Below, piece by piece: positions 9,787 through 19,345 of a DNA stretch of 64,000 nt (within the stretch, counting starts at the first letter, position 1; each line of letters begins with the position of its first letter). The notes under the pieces were generated by a model, which worked only from the letters and a program-made list of their open reading frames with translations, was not told the DNA's origin and did not search any database. The DNA comes from Sandarakinorhabdus sp. (GTDB taxonomy: Bacteria > Pseudomonadota > Alphaproteobacteria > Sphingomonadales > Sphingomonadaceae), in the NCBI GenBank assembly GCA_020692215.1, contig JAIMKW010000004.1:1-64000 (forward strand), written 5' to 3'. A program made the position numbers and the translations under genes.

Positions 9787-10748
9787 AGACCAGTCTGAAA
9801 ATCGCCTTCGGCGCTGTTGTGATCGGCCTTGCAGCGTCTGTTGCCGTCCCTGTTGCGGCGCAGACGGCTCCGGCACCCAGCACCGTTCCTGCCGAGCTTG
9901 CGCAAAAGGGCGTCCAGCGGTTCGTTTTCAGCGCGTGGCCCGGCGCGCCCATCCCGGTCTGGTATCTGCGCCCTAAAGATGTTGCAGCAGATGCGCCTGT
10001 GCTGTTCGTGCTGCACGGTGTTGGCCGCGATGCAGATCGCTATATCGGCGAATGGGTTGATCTTGCCACGAAGGCCGGGATCACCATCATCGTTCCCGAA
10101 TTCACCGCCGCCGGTTTCCCGGGAGGGCTTGGCTATAACCACGGCGGACTGTTCACGCGTGAAGGCACGCCGCGCCCGCGCGACAGTTGGGCTTTTTCCG
10201 CCATCGAGCCCGTGTTCGATGCCGTCAAGGCGCGCGAGGCGCTGACGGCTTCGGGTTACACCATTTACGGCCACTCGGCAGGCGCCCAGTTCGTGCATCG
10301 CCTCGTGCTGACCGGCGGTGGCCCGAGAATGATCGAGGCCATTTCCGCCAATGCCGGTTCCTATGCCATGCCCACCACCGCTGTTGCCTGGCCCTTCGGC
10401 ATGGGCGGTCTTCCCGAGGGGCTCTGGAACCCCGAAAAGGCATTCGGTGCGCCGATGACCCTGCTGCTGGGAACGGCCGACAATGATCCGTCCCACCGCA
10501 GCCTACCGGCCCAGCCCGAGGCAAAGGCGCAAGGCCCGCATCGGCTCGCAAGGGGCAAGCAGTTCCGGGAAACCGCTGTTGTCGAGGCAAAGGCGGCGGG
10601 TGTGCCGCTGGCATGGGGTTGTGCTCTGGCGCCGGGCGTCGGCCACGAGAACGGGCGCATGGCGCCCTATGCGCTGGCAATCGTGACTGGCGTCGTGAAG
10701 GCCGAACCGGGCGCGCCCTGCTCGGTTCTCCAGCCCGCAGGCCAATGA
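9783..10748 (+). CDS. Secreted alpha/beta hydrolase
   Basis: The 321-residue protein has a signal peptide (ASVAVPVAAQ). The hydrolase fold shows the oxyanion motif VLHGVGRDAD, the nucleophile elbow GHSAG (163-167, Ser165) and a C-terminal histidine region APGVGHENG. An acidic residue around GTADND is probably the third member of the triad. It overlaps the M14 gene by four bases and completes the receptor-peptidase-hydrolase unit. It is likely a periplasmic esterase or amidase acting on the same substrate as the peptidase, but nothing identifies the bond cut. It converges with dnaE2, with only 13 bases between. Confidence 0.82.
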   Translation: MKTSLKIAFGAVVIGLAASVAVPVAAQTAPAPSTVPAELAQKGVQRFVFSAWPGAPIPVWYLRPKDVAADAPVLFVLHGVGRDADRYIGEWVDLATKAGITIIVPEFTAAGFPGGLGYNHGGLFTREGTPRPRDSWAFSAIEPVFDAVKAREALTASGYTIYGHSAGAQFVHRLVLTGGGPRMIEAISANAGSYAMPTTAVAWPFGMGGLPEGLWNPEKAFGAPMTLLLGTADNDPSHRSLPAQPEAKAQGPHRLARGKQFRETAVVEAKAAGVPLAWGCALAPGVGHENGRMAPYALAIVTGVVKAEPGAPCSVLQPAGQ

Positions 10749-10761
10749 TCGGCAGACGAGC

Positions 10762-13700
10762 CTAGTGGAAATCGCGGGATTGCTGAAGGATCCGCACATC
10801 GCGCGGGTGGCCTCCTGCATGCCTGGCCGGTTGCGGCCTTGCCGCTTCATCGCCCCGCGCCAGGCTGGCTGCAAGCGCCACGGACGCGCCCGGTTCTGAA
10901 AGGCTGTCCAGCAGAAAGGATCTGTCCTCCACCCGGCGCGCCATCAGGTGCACGATGCCCTCGCGGCTTTTCTGCACAACCCCCTCGGCCACCATCAGCC
11001 GCGCGGCCATTACATGCCGGCGCTGGCGTTCAAAATCGCGTGCCCACAGCAGGATGTTGGTGATGCCCGTTTCATCCTCCAGCGTGATGAAGACAGCATT
11101 GCCCTTGCCGGGCCTCTGCCGGACGAGGACAACACCCGCCATCCGCACCCGCCGTCCATTGGGGGCTGCTGCAACATCGGTCGCGCGCAGGATTCCCTGC
11201 TCATGCAGCGTGTCGCGCAGAAAGCTGAGCGGGTGCGCCTTCAGCGACAGCCGCAGGGCCTGATAATCCGCAACCACCTCCTGTGCGGGCAGCATAGGTG
11301 GAAGATCAGCATCGGGTTCGTCGGCCAGTTCGGCTGCCTGCGCTGCTGCGAACAGGGGCAGTTCGCCGGGCGGGGTCCGCCGCGCTTCCCAATGCGCGGC
11401 CCTTCGTGGCAGCGCGAGCGAGCCGAAGGCGTCGGCATCCGCAAGCAGCCGCAGCGCGCGCGGCGGCAGGCCGGCACGGCGCGCGGCATCCTCGAAGCTG
11501 GCAAATGGCCCCGTCAGCCGTGCTGCCACGATGGCATCGGCCCAGTCCTGCCGGAAACCGCTGATCTGCCGAAAGCCCAGCCGTAGCGCCAGACCGCCGC
11601 CTTCATCCGGTTCGAGGCTGTAGTCCCACCCGCTGGTGGCCACGTCCACCGGGCGTACTGTCACGCCATGCTCCTGCGCATCGCGCACCAGCTGGGCCGG
11701 CGCGTAGAACCCCATCGGCTGGCTGTTCAGGATTGCGCAGGCAAACACCGCCGGGTGGCTGCATTTCAGCCATGCAGACACATAGACCAGCCGGGCAAAG
11801 GCAATCGCGTGGCTTTCGGGAAAGCCATAGCTGCCGAACCCCTCGATCTGGCGGTAGCAGCGCAGGGCGAATTCGCGGGTGTAGCCGCGCGCAGCCATGC
11901 CCTCCACCAGCTTCGCTTCGAAATTCTGCATGCCGCCGACATGGCGGAAGGTTGCCATCGATCGGCGCAACTGATTGGCTTCGCCCGGCGTGAAGGCGGC
12001 CGCCACGATCGCCAGCTTCATCGCCTGTTCCTGAAACAGCGGCACCCCGCAGGTCTTGCCCAGCAGAGTCTTCAACTCGTCGGGATCGTGCGGCGGCGCG
12101 GGCGAGGGGAACGCCACCGGCTCGATCCCCTGCCGGCGGCGGAGATAGGGGTGCACCATCTCGCCCTCGATCGGCCCGGGGCGCACGATCGCCACCTGGA
12201 TTGCGAGATCGTAGAATTCGCGTGGTCTGAGCCTTGGCAGCATGTTGATCTGCGCCCGGCTTTCTACCTGGAAGACCCCGATGGAATCGCCTTTGCACAG
12301 CATGTCGTACACTGCCGCATCCTCCCACGGGATGCTGTCGAGCCCATAGTCTCCCAGCCCGTTCTGCCGCAGCAATTCGAAGGCCTTGGCGATGCAACTC
12401 AGCATGCCCAGCGCAAGGATATCCACCTTCATCAGGCCCAGGGCCTCGATATCGTCCTTGTCCCACTCGATGAAGGTGCGGTCGGGCATGGCCGCGTTGT
12501 GGATGGGAACGATCTCGTCGAGCCTGCCCCTGGTGAGGATGTAGCCGCCGACATGCTGGGACAGATGCCGCGGCAGGCCCAGCAGCCGATCCACCACGCC
12601 CTTCAGCCGCGCGACTTCGGGGTTTTCCAGCGCCATGCCGGCGTCGGTCACGCGGCTTTCTTCCAGAACGCGGGAATAGCTGCCCCAGACCATGGCTGCG
12701 ATGCGCGCAGTCATGTCCTCTGACAGGCCGAGCGCCTTTCCCGCCTCGCGCACGGCGCTTCGCGGGCGGTAGTGGATGTGGGTCGCGGCGATCCCGGCCC
12801 GCTCGCGGCCATAGCGGGCGTAGATATACTGCATTACTTCCTCGCGCCGTTCATGCTCGAAATCGACGTCGATGTCGGGCGGCTCGGCCCGCTCTTCGGA
12901 AATGAAACGGGAAAACAGCAGGTCGTGCCGCATTGGGTCGACGGCGGTGATGCCGAGCAGAAAGCAGACAGCGGAATTGGCGGCCGAGCCGCGCCCCTGG
13001 CACAGGATGCCCCGCCTTTGCGCGAAGGCAACGATATCATGCACTGTCAGGAAATAATTCGCATAGTGCATGCGCTCGATCAGCCCGAGTTCTTCGTCCA
13101 GCTTGGCTTTCAGCCTGTCGGGAACGGCATCGGGATAACGCCGTCGCGCAGCCTCCCATGAAAGATGTTCCAGCCATCCTTGCGCTGTCCAGCCTTCGGG
13201 CACCGGCTCGTCGGGATATTCATAGCGCAGGTCATCCAGCCTGAAGGCGGCGCGCTCGAGGATATCGAGGCTGGCGTTCAGCGCCTGGGGTTGATCGCGG
13301 AACAGGCGGGCCATTTCGGCCGCCGGCCTGATGTGCCGCTCGGCATTGGCCGCCAGCTGCCGCCCGGCCGCCTGGATGGATGTTTTCAGGCGGATGCAGC
13401 GCAGCACATCGTGCAGCGGGCGGTGTTCAGGCGTTGCATAGAGGCAGTCGTTGGTGGCGAGCAGCGGCAGGCCCAGCCGGTCTGCCAGCGCCGCGCGGGC
13501 TGCAAGCCGGCGCCGGTCTGCGCCGCTGCGGTGCATGGTGGCTGCAAGCCACAGCCTGCCCGGCGCTGCATCGCGCAGGGTTTCCAGGGGTGCGCTGTGT
13601 TCGGAAGGAAGGGCTATCAGCAGCAGATCCTGGTGAAAGGCCAGCAGGTCCTCAAGGCCGAGCAGGCACTGGCCCTTTTCCGCGCGGCGATTGCCGGTGG

Positions 13701-14022
13701 TCAGAAGGCGGGTCAGGTGCCCCCAGCCGGCGCGCGTTTGCGCATAAGCGACAATGGGAGGCGTGGCATCTGCAAAGACCAGCCGAGTGCCGGGCAGGAA
13801 GCGGAAGGGGATATCCTCTCCCGCCTCGTCGCGGGCCTGGCGCAGCGCAACATGCGCGCGGACGACGCCTGCGACACTGTTGTGGTCTGCAAGGCCTAGC
13901 CCCTCCAACCCCTGTCGCAATGCGGCGGCCACCATTTCGCAGGGGTGGCTGGCGCCTTCCAGGAAGGAAAATGCACTGGCTGCAACCAGTTCCGCAAAGC
14001 GCGGGGTGGCTTTGCTGCTCAT
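10762..14022 (-). CDS. dnaE2: Error-prone DNA polymerase DnaE2 (ImuC)
   Basis: The 1086-residue C-family polymerase shows an N-terminal PHP domain (FAELVAASAFSFLEGASHP), palm residues PPDIDVDFE (D383, D385, D387), a helix-hairpin-helix region and a C-terminal OB fold (RVRMAGVVLVRQRPGKGNAVFITLEDE). The GASHP and FSFL signatures separate DnaE2 from replicative DnaE1. It is the catalytic partner in the ImuA-ImuB-DnaE2 mutasome, which performs translesion synthesis after DNA damage. Its start overlaps the imuB stop (ATGA-type), and it is last in the operon controlled by the LexA box at 16298. Confidence 0.95.
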   Translation of the reverse strand: MSSKATPRFAELVAASAFSFLEGASHPCEMVAAALRQGLEGLGLADHNSVAGVVRAHVALRQARDEAGEDIPFRFLPGTRLVFADATPPIVAYAQTRAGWGHLTRLLTTGNRRAEKGQCLLGLEDLLAFHQDLLLIALPSEHSAPLETLRDAAPGRLWLAATMHRSGADRRRLAARAALADRLGLPLLATNDCLYATPEHRPLHDVLRCIRLKTSIQAAGRQLAANAERHIRPAAEMARLFRDQPQALNASLDILERAAFRLDDLRYEYPDEPVPEGWTAQGWLEHLSWEAARRRYPDAVPDRLKAKLDEELGLIERMHYANYFLTVHDIVAFAQRRGILCQGRGSAANSAVCFLLGITAVDPMRHDLLFSRFISEERAEPPDIDVDFEHERREEVMQYIYARYGRERAGIAATHIHYRPRSAVREAGKALGLSEDMTARIAAMVWGSYSRVLEESRVTDAGMALENPEVARLKGVVDRLLGLPRHLSQHVGGYILTRGRLDEIVPIHNAAMPDRTFIEWDKDDIEALGLMKVDILALGMLSCIAKAFELLRQNGLGDYGLDSIPWEDAAVYDMLCKGDSIGVFQVESRAQINMLPRLRPREFYDLAIQVAIVRPGPIEGEMVHPYLRRRQGIEPVAFPSPAPPHDPDELKTLLGKTCGVPLFQEQAMKLAIVAAAFTPGEANQLRRSMATFRHVGGMQNFEAKLVEGMAARGYTREFALRCYRQIEGFGSYGFPESHAIAFARLVYVSAWLKCSHPAVFACAILNSQPMGFYAPAQLVRDAQEHGVTVRPVDVATSGWDYSLEPDEGGGLALRLGFRQISGFRQDWADAIVAARLTGPFASFEDAARRAGLPPRALRLLADADAFGSLALPRRAAHWEARRTPPGELPLFAAAQAAELADEPDADLPPMLPAQEVVADYQALRLSLKAHPLSFLRDTLHEQGILRATDVAAAPNGRRVRMAGVVLVRQRPGKGNAVFITLEDETGITNILLWARDFERQRRHVMAARLMVAEGVVQKSREGIVHLMARRVEDRSFLLDSLSEPGASVALAASLARGDEAARPQPARHAGGHPRDVRILQQSRDFH

Positions 14023-15593
14023 GCAAACAGGCCATGCAGAAACCAGCCTGGCGGGCGTGACTCCAGCGCTTCATCATAAAGCCCATGGCGGAACAGCCAG
14101 AAACGGCGGCCGGCCGTATCTTCCACCCGCCAGTAATCCCGTGTGCGGCCACCGTGCAGCGCGCCGCTTTTAAGGCGCCACCATTCCGGCGCTATGCGCT
14201 CGGGCCCTTCGGCTCGCGATACGCGGTGCTGGGCGCGTCGCCAGCGGAAGCGGAAGGGCGGGCCATCCGGCACTTCGGCCAGCACCTCGATGGGCTCGGG
14301 CGGATCGAACAGGAAGATCGGGCGGGCGGGTGGATCGCCCGGCCCTATCCCCTGCGGCCCTGTCCCCTCCGGCTTTTGCTGCTGCGGCCATGGCAGGGCT
14401 GTTGCGCCCTGAGCTATTGCCCCCTGTGCGGGCGCCCGCCGTTCGGCGCGTTCGGGCACATGGCTGTCGGCTGGCAGCAGGCGCATCAGGCGGGCCGGGC
14501 CGAAGCGGATGGAAAGCCTGTCGATCAGCGCTGCGAGCGCTTCGCTATCTGCCTCCTTGTCAGCCTGAAGCGGCGGCTGGCGCACAGCCAGGGGATCGGT
14601 GCGACCTATGGACAGCATAATGCGATCATAGCCGAAGCCCGGATCCAGCGGGTCTGCCAGCGTATCGATCCGCTCGGCGAACAACCGGCCTATGGCGGCC
14701 GGATCGCGCGTGGGGTGGCCGCTTTCCACTGCAAGGCTCTGGGTTTGCCCATCGGTGCGGAACAGGCTTGCCTCGAAGCGCCGCCCGCCTTTCCCGCGGC
14801 GCGCAAGCCGTGTGCAGGCCCGTTCGATCAGCCGGGCCAGGATGGTGCGGGCACCATCCGCTGTGAGGATTGGCTCGGCAAGCCGCTCCTCGAACCGCAG
14901 GCGCGCGCGCACCCGGCGCGGAGACAGCGGCCGGGCTGCGCTGCCGTCCAGCCGGTCCATCGCGAGACATGCGCCCATGCCGAACCGGGCCGCAATGGCA
15001 GCGCGCGGCTGCCGGGCTACATCATGCACTGTTGCGAGGCCAGCGCGGCGCAGCCCGCGTTCCGCTTCTTCGCCAAGGTTGAGGGCGGCCACGGGCAAGC
15101 GCGCGATCCTGCCTTCGGCTGCCGGATAGCGGGCAAAGGCCAGCGCTGCATCCGGGGTTGGGCCAAGGGCCTTGCGCAGCCGCATGCCATGCGCTTCCAG
15201 CCGCAGCTGCAGCCTTTCGGCCAGTGCCTCGGGCCCACCGAACAGATGGGCGCTGCCGCCGATTTCCAGCAGCAGCGCATCCGGGCGCTCGATTGCCACC
15301 GTCGGTGTTGCGTCTGCGCACAGCCGGCCCAGCGCACGCAGCAGGGCGGCATCGGCGGCCGGATCGTGCAGAACAACTGCCAGCGCCGGCTCCCGCGCGC
15401 GGGCATCGGCCAGCGGCAGGCCGGGTGCAAGGCCAAGCGCCAGCGCCACAGGGCAGACAGCAGCCAGCCGCTGGGCATTCCCGCTGCGCTCGACAAGTGC
15501 GAACGGTGGCTCAGGCGGAGCGGCGGAGCGGCTGCACCTGTTTGACGGCAGGAACGGGAAGAGCAGGGCGAGATAAAGGGGGTTGGGGGGCAT
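14019..15593 (-). CDS. imuB: ImuB, Y-family-like mutasome adaptor
   Basis: The 524-residue protein resembles a Y-family polymerase without the catalytic acidic residues: the usual DMDAF start motif is replaced by LALLFPFLPSNR. A little-finger-like region follows, with the typical ImuB stretch RLLPADSHVPERA and the C-terminal ending RDYWRVEDTAGRRFWLFRHGLY. ImuB links DnaE2 and ImuA to the sliding clamp in the SOS mutasome. The start at 15593 (MPPNPLYLALLFPF) matches the family; a longer open frame to 15836 has non-family, arginine-rich sequence. This makes it overlap imuA by 83 bases, unusually long. Confidence 0.9.
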   Translation of the reverse strand: MPPNPLYLALLFPFLPSNRCSRSAAPPEPPFALVERSGNAQRLAAVCPVALALGLAPGLPLADARAREPALAVVLHDPAADAALLRALGRLCADATPTVAIERPDALLLEIGGSAHLFGGPEALAERLQLRLEAHGMRLRKALGPTPDAALAFARYPAAEGRIARLPVAALNLGEEAERGLRRAGLATVHDVARQPRAAIAARFGMGACLAMDRLDGSAARPLSPRRVRARLRFEERLAEPILTADGARTILARLIERACTRLARRGKGGRRFEASLFRTDGQTQSLAVESGHPTRDPAAIGRLFAERIDTLADPLDPGFGYDRIMLSIGRTDPLAVRQPPLQADKEADSEALAALIDRLSIRFGPARLMRLLPADSHVPERAERRAPAQGAIAQGATALPWPQQQKPEGTGPQGIGPGDPPARPIFLFDPPEPIEVLAEVPDGPPFRFRWRRAQHRVSRAEGPERIAPEWWRLKSGALHGGRTRDYWRVEDTAGRRFWLFRHGLYDEALESRPPGWFLHGLFA

Positions 15594-16239
15594 GATCGGG
15601 CTCCAGCGTGCGCCAGCCATCCGGGCGCCATTCCATCTGCCAGCGCCCGCCGGCCGGGCCTGTCCGGTTGCGCTGCAGGTCCAGCGTGAAGGCAGGGTGG
15701 CCGGGCGCGCCGGCCTCCAGCGGCTGGCTGGCCCTGCTGCCCACAGACCATCGCCGCCAGGCCGCCGATGGCACCGGCTCGCCGCCCACGCGCAGCAGGA
15801 TGGCGGGCGTATTGGTGCCGGCCGCCGCCAGCGCAAGGCGCCGGCTTGCCGTAAGATCCAGCTGGTGCGCCGGGCCGTGAAGTTCCAGAAGGAGCGCCGA
15901 GATACTGCCGCTGCGCAACAGATCGGCAGCCGCCTTCAGCAAGGCAAGATCATCGGGCAGCACCGCAAGCAGCAGCCGCGCCGGATCAAGCCCCAGGGCC
16001 GCAAGGCCGGGGCCATGCAGGCGGCCATTGCGCCGTTCTGCCCTTTCCGGGCGCAGCCAGGCGATGGTGCCACGCCCGTGGTGCGGAACGTTTTCGGGCC
16101 TGGCACCCCAGGCCATCAGCAGTGCGGCGGCCGCAGCACTTGGCGCATCCTCGGCTGTTGCGGCGCGGATTTCGTGCAGCCGGCCGGGTTCCGGCGGGTC
16201 TGCCGGGCTGGTCGCGCCATCAGGGGGCGGCGTTGCCAT
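15511..16239 (-). CDS. imuA: ImuA, RecA-like mutasome protein
   Basis: The 242-residue protein has the alphaproteobacterial ImuA layout: LHEIRAATAEDAPSAAAAAL near the start, then LLLAVLPDDLALLKAAADLLRSG, SISALLLELHG, LDLTASRRLALAAAGTNTPAILLR and a tail with TLDLQRNRTGPAGGRW. ImuA is a degenerate RecA-like protein that supports ImuB and DnaE2 in translesion synthesis. I chose the ATG at 16239. An in-frame ATG at 16293 (260 residues) lies only 5 bases from the LexA box and is possible if the transcript has a very short leader. First gene of the imuA-imuB-dnaE2 operon. Confidence 0.85.
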   Translation of the reverse strand: MATPPPDGATSPADPPEPGRLHEIRAATAEDAPSAAAAALLMAWGARPENVPHHGRGTIAWLRPERAERRNGRLHGPGLAALGLDPARLLLAVLPDDLALLKAAADLLRSGSISALLLELHGPAHQLDLTASRRLALAAAGTNTPAILLRVGGEPVPSAAWRRWSVGSRASQPLEAGAPGHPAFTLDLQRNRTGPAGGRWQMEWRPDGWRTLEPDHAPQPPLSRPALPVPAVKQVQPLRRSA

Positions 16240-16297
16240 GCCCCGCCCCCAAGAAGGGCAGGACCGGCCGGGGGAGAACGACTCATACGGCATATCT

Positions 16298-16342
16298 GTT
16301 CCTGATTTGTTCTCATCTGTTCACAACTGCCCGGAGAGTCAA
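16298..16342 (-). promoter_or_regulatory. SOS promoter of imuA with LexA box
   Basis: A perfect alphaproteobacterial LexA box GTTC-N7-GTTC spans 16298-16312 (GAAC-N7-GAAC on the coding strand). A further half-site GTTC at 16319-16322 is spaced by six. A good -35 (TTGACT on the minus strand, 16337-16342) is followed at 17 bp by a weak -10 (CAGATG, 16314-16319), so the half-sites cover the -10 and start point. Repression by LexA and induction after DNA damage follow. Confidence 0.85.
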
Positions 16343-16506
16343 GCCAAAGCCGTGCACTGTAGTGGACGCGGCCCAAACGCGATCACTGTGGGATTTTCGC
16401 AACATTGCTTCACCAAGTGATGCGCATATTGCAGTGCAAGATTGCGCAGCAAAATCCATGGGCGCACCATCATGGCACAATCAGGCAAAAGCCTTGGGGA
16501 GACCAT

Positions 16507-19191
16507 ATGACACACGCTCTTCGTCTGTCGTGCGCTGTTTCGGCCCTTGCCCTCGCAACCACCATGCCAAATGCGGCCAGTGCGCAGGATGCCACAGCCG
16601 CTACCGCTCCGGATGCCGGCGACATCATCGTGACTGCCACGCGCCGCGCTCAGGCTCTTTCGGATGTGCCGATCGCGATTTCGGCCATTTCCTCGGAACA
16701 GCTGGGGAATTCCGGAACAACGGATATCCGTGCCCTGAACCAGCTGGCGCCATCGCTGCTGGTGTCTGGCGCCACATCGGAATCGAACTTCACGGCACGG
16801 ATTCGGGGTGTTGGCACCGTGGGCGAAAACCCCGGCCTTGAAAGCTCGGTCGCGCTGTTCATCGATGGGGTTTATCGGTCGCGCACCGGCACGGGCCTTT
16901 CGGATCTGGGCGAGATCGAGCGGATCGAAGTGCTGCGCGGGCCGCAGGGCACGCTGTTCGGCCGCAACGCCTCGGCCGGCCTCATCAATGTCGTCACCAA
17001 GAAGCCGCAATATGAAAACAGTGGCTGGGCTGCCGGCACTTACGGAAACTACAACCAGATCCGCCTGGAGGGCGGTGTGAATGTCGAAGTTGCGCCGGGC
17101 ACCATGGCCGCCAAGCTGGATGGCATGTGGACCAAGCGCGACGGATTTGTCGAGGACATCGTTTCCAATCGCGATTTCAACGATCGCAACCGCTGGATGC
17201 TGCGCGGCCAGTTCCTGTGGGAGCCATCGGCCGATGTCGCGCTGCGCCTTGTCGCCGATTATTCCAGCCGCAGCGAACAATGCTGCGCAGCATCGGTGCA
17301 GCCGGCGCGTTCGCTAAGCCGGGATGCCCAGGGCAATGTGGTGATCGGCCCCAACACGCTGCTTCCGATTTTGCGTGGCCTTGGTTCGCAGATCGTGCCG
17401 GGTGAACTGTTCAAGGTGGCGATCAGCCCCAACCAGGATTTCCGCGCCGACGGCACCGACTGGGGGGTATCGGGCGAGCTTACGTGGGATTTCGGGTTCG
17501 CGAACCTCACCTCTGTCACGGCCTATCGCGATTATGAATATACGCAGGGACAGGATTCGGATTTCAACAACATCGATTTCTGGGGCCGCAGCGACAACCG
17601 CCGCCGGTTCAAGACCTTCAGCCAGGAACTGCGCCTGCAAGGAACGGTGTGGGAGGATCGTCTAGACTGGCTTGTCGGCGCCTATTATGCCGATGAAAAG
17701 CTGCGCACATCCGACAACCTGCGCTTCGGCGCCGACAGCGAGGCCTATGGTGACTGCCTGATCGTAAACGCGATTGCCCCGACCACGCTCAACACCAGCC
17801 TGCCGCGCTGCACCACGCTGCCGGCCTCCGTCTGGCCGGGCTATGCCGGCCTTGCGACGGCGCTTGGCGCGGCGCGGCTTCCGGGCACAGGGGTGGGCGA
17901 TGGCGGCTATTTCCAGCACAACAGCCGCAACTACGCCTTCTTCACGCACAATGTGTTCGATATCATCCCCGACACGCTGAGCCTCACGGTCGGCGCGCGC
18001 TACACCAACGAGCGCAAGACCATCGAAAGCGTCTTCAACAACAACAACACCCTGTGCGCCGCATTGCGCAACATCGCATCGGGCGCGGCGAGTGTTCCGT
18101 GCGCCATCAACGCCACCGCCGGCCCCGGCTTCTCGCGCGGCGACGCCGGGACCGAGATCAACGAGGGCAAGTGGACCGGCACGGTCGTGCTCAGTTGGAA
18201 GCCTGTCCAGGATCTGCTTGTCTATGGCAGCTGGGCGCGCGGCTACAAATCGGGCGGGTTCAACCTCGATACCTCGGCGCTTGATGCCACCTGCAACCCG
18301 CTGGCGGGCACGCCCGCCCAGCAGGCAGCCTGCGCGGCGCAACTGGCGCGGCCTGCCAACACGGTCGGCAATGCCCGGCCTGAGGCGGTGGATCTGCAGT
18401 TCGCAGCCGAAACAGTCGATGCCTATGAATTCGGCGTGAAATATTCGCGCGGCATCTTCAACGCCAGCCTTGCCCTGTTCCGGCAGGAGTTCACCGACTT
18501 CCAGCTCAACACCTTCAACGGCGTGAACTTTGAAGTCACCAACATCCAGGCCTGCCGGGATGATCTGAACGGTGCTGATTCCGATGGCTCCGCAGCCACC
18601 GGCGCCTGCGCTGCCGACAGGCTGCGGCCTGGCGTGATCTCGAAGGGGGTCGAGCTGGAGTTTGCAGCAAGGCCAGCGCCTGACTTTTCGGTCACGGCGG
18701 GCCTCACCTATACCGACACTCGCTACTCCAACAATCTTGTCGGCACGGGCGGCCGGCCTCTGGCGCCCACGCTGTTCCAGCTGCCCGGCCGCCTGATGTC
18801 GAACGCGCCCGCCTATGTGATGTCGGGCTCGTTCACCTGGACCCCGGAAATCGGCAACAGCGGGCTTCGCGGGCTTGCCTATCTCGATTACCGCTTCCAG
18901 GATTCGGTCAACACCGGGTCCGATCTCGATCTCGAAAAGGTGCAGGAAGCCTATATCCTTTTCAACGGCCGGGTCGGTATTTCTGCTGACGACCGGAAAT
19001 GGTCGATCGAGCTGTGGGGCCAGAACCTGTTCAACAAACAATATTACCAGATCGGCGCAGACATGCCGCTGCAGGGTTCGGGAACGTTCCGGGGTGTGGC
19101 GCAGGGGCTGCAGGCCAGCGCCAACCAGTTGTTCCTTGCCTTTCAGGGGGAGCCCCGCACCTTTGGCATCACAGGCCGCATTCGTTTCTGA
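16507..19191 (+). CDS. TonB-dependent outer-membrane receptor (second)
   Basis: The 894-residue protein has a signal peptide (cut after NAASA), a TonB-box region GDIIVTATRRAQ, plug motifs SNFTARIRGVGTVGENPGLESSVALFIDGVYR and EIERIEVLRGPQGTLFGRNASAGLINVVTKKP, and a barrel ending in F. The plug sequence is the type common among sphingomonad receptors with varied organic ligands; the ligand cannot be read from sequence. The ATG at 16507 is chosen because it directly precedes the signal peptide, with GGGGAG upstream. It stands alone, with its own terminator at 19253. A small inverted repeat TTGCA-G-TGCAA lies at 16429-16439 in its upstream region. Confidence 0.9.
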   Translation: MTHALRLSCAVSALALATTMPNAASAQDATAATAPDAGDIIVTATRRAQALSDVPIAISAISSEQLGNSGTTDIRALNQLAPSLLVSGATSESNFTARIRGVGTVGENPGLESSVALFIDGVYRSRTGTGLSDLGEIERIEVLRGPQGTLFGRNASAGLINVVTKKPQYENSGWAAGTYGNYNQIRLEGGVNVEVAPGTMAAKLDGMWTKRDGFVEDIVSNRDFNDRNRWMLRGQFLWEPSADVALRLVADYSSRSEQCCAASVQPARSLSRDAQGNVVIGPNTLLPILRGLGSQIVPGELFKVAISPNQDFRADGTDWGVSGELTWDFGFANLTSVTAYRDYEYTQGQDSDFNNIDFWGRSDNRRRFKTFSQELRLQGTVWEDRLDWLVGAYYADEKLRTSDNLRFGADSEAYGDCLIVNAIAPTTLNTSLPRCTTLPASVWPGYAGLATALGAARLPGTGVGDGGYFQHNSRNYAFFTHNVFDIIPDTLSLTVGARYTNERKTIESVFNNNNTLCAALRNIASGAASVPCAINATAGPGFSRGDAGTEINEGKWTGTVVLSWKPVQDLLVYGSWARGYKSGGFNLDTSALDATCNPLAGTPAQQAACAAQLARPANTVGNARPEAVDLQFAAETVDAYEFGVKYSRGIFNASLALFRQEFTDFQLNTFNGVNFEVTNIQACRDDLNGADSDGSAATGACAADRLRPGVISKGVELEFAARPAPDFSVTAGLTYTDTRYSNNLVGTGGRPLAPTLFQLPGRLMSNAPAYVMSGSFTWTPEIGNSGLRGLAYLDYRFQDSVNTGSDLDLEKVQEAYILFNGRVGISADDRKWSIELWGQNLFNKQYYQIGADMPLQGSGTFRGVAQGLQASANQLFLAFQGEPRTFGITGRIRF

Positions 19192-19252
19192 CCCTGGCGC
19201 AGCGCCACCCTGCAACACTGGGACATAAGCGGGACACGCGCGGGACACTGGA

Positions 19253-19274
19253 GGGGGGCTGCGGCCCCCCTTTT
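19253..19274 (+). terminator. Rho-independent terminator after the second TonB receptor
   Basis: A perfect seven-pair GC stem GGGGGGC / GCCCCCC (19253-19259 with 19264-19270) with the loop TGCG is followed by TTTT. It lies 62 bases after the receptor stop codon and before the pyrophosphatase start. Confidence 0.85.
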
Positions 19275-19345
19275 GTGCTTTTGTCACAAACATGCCACCA
19301 AAAGCGGGGTTGACCAGCGCGCCTGTCGCGGCCAACGGCGGGGCC

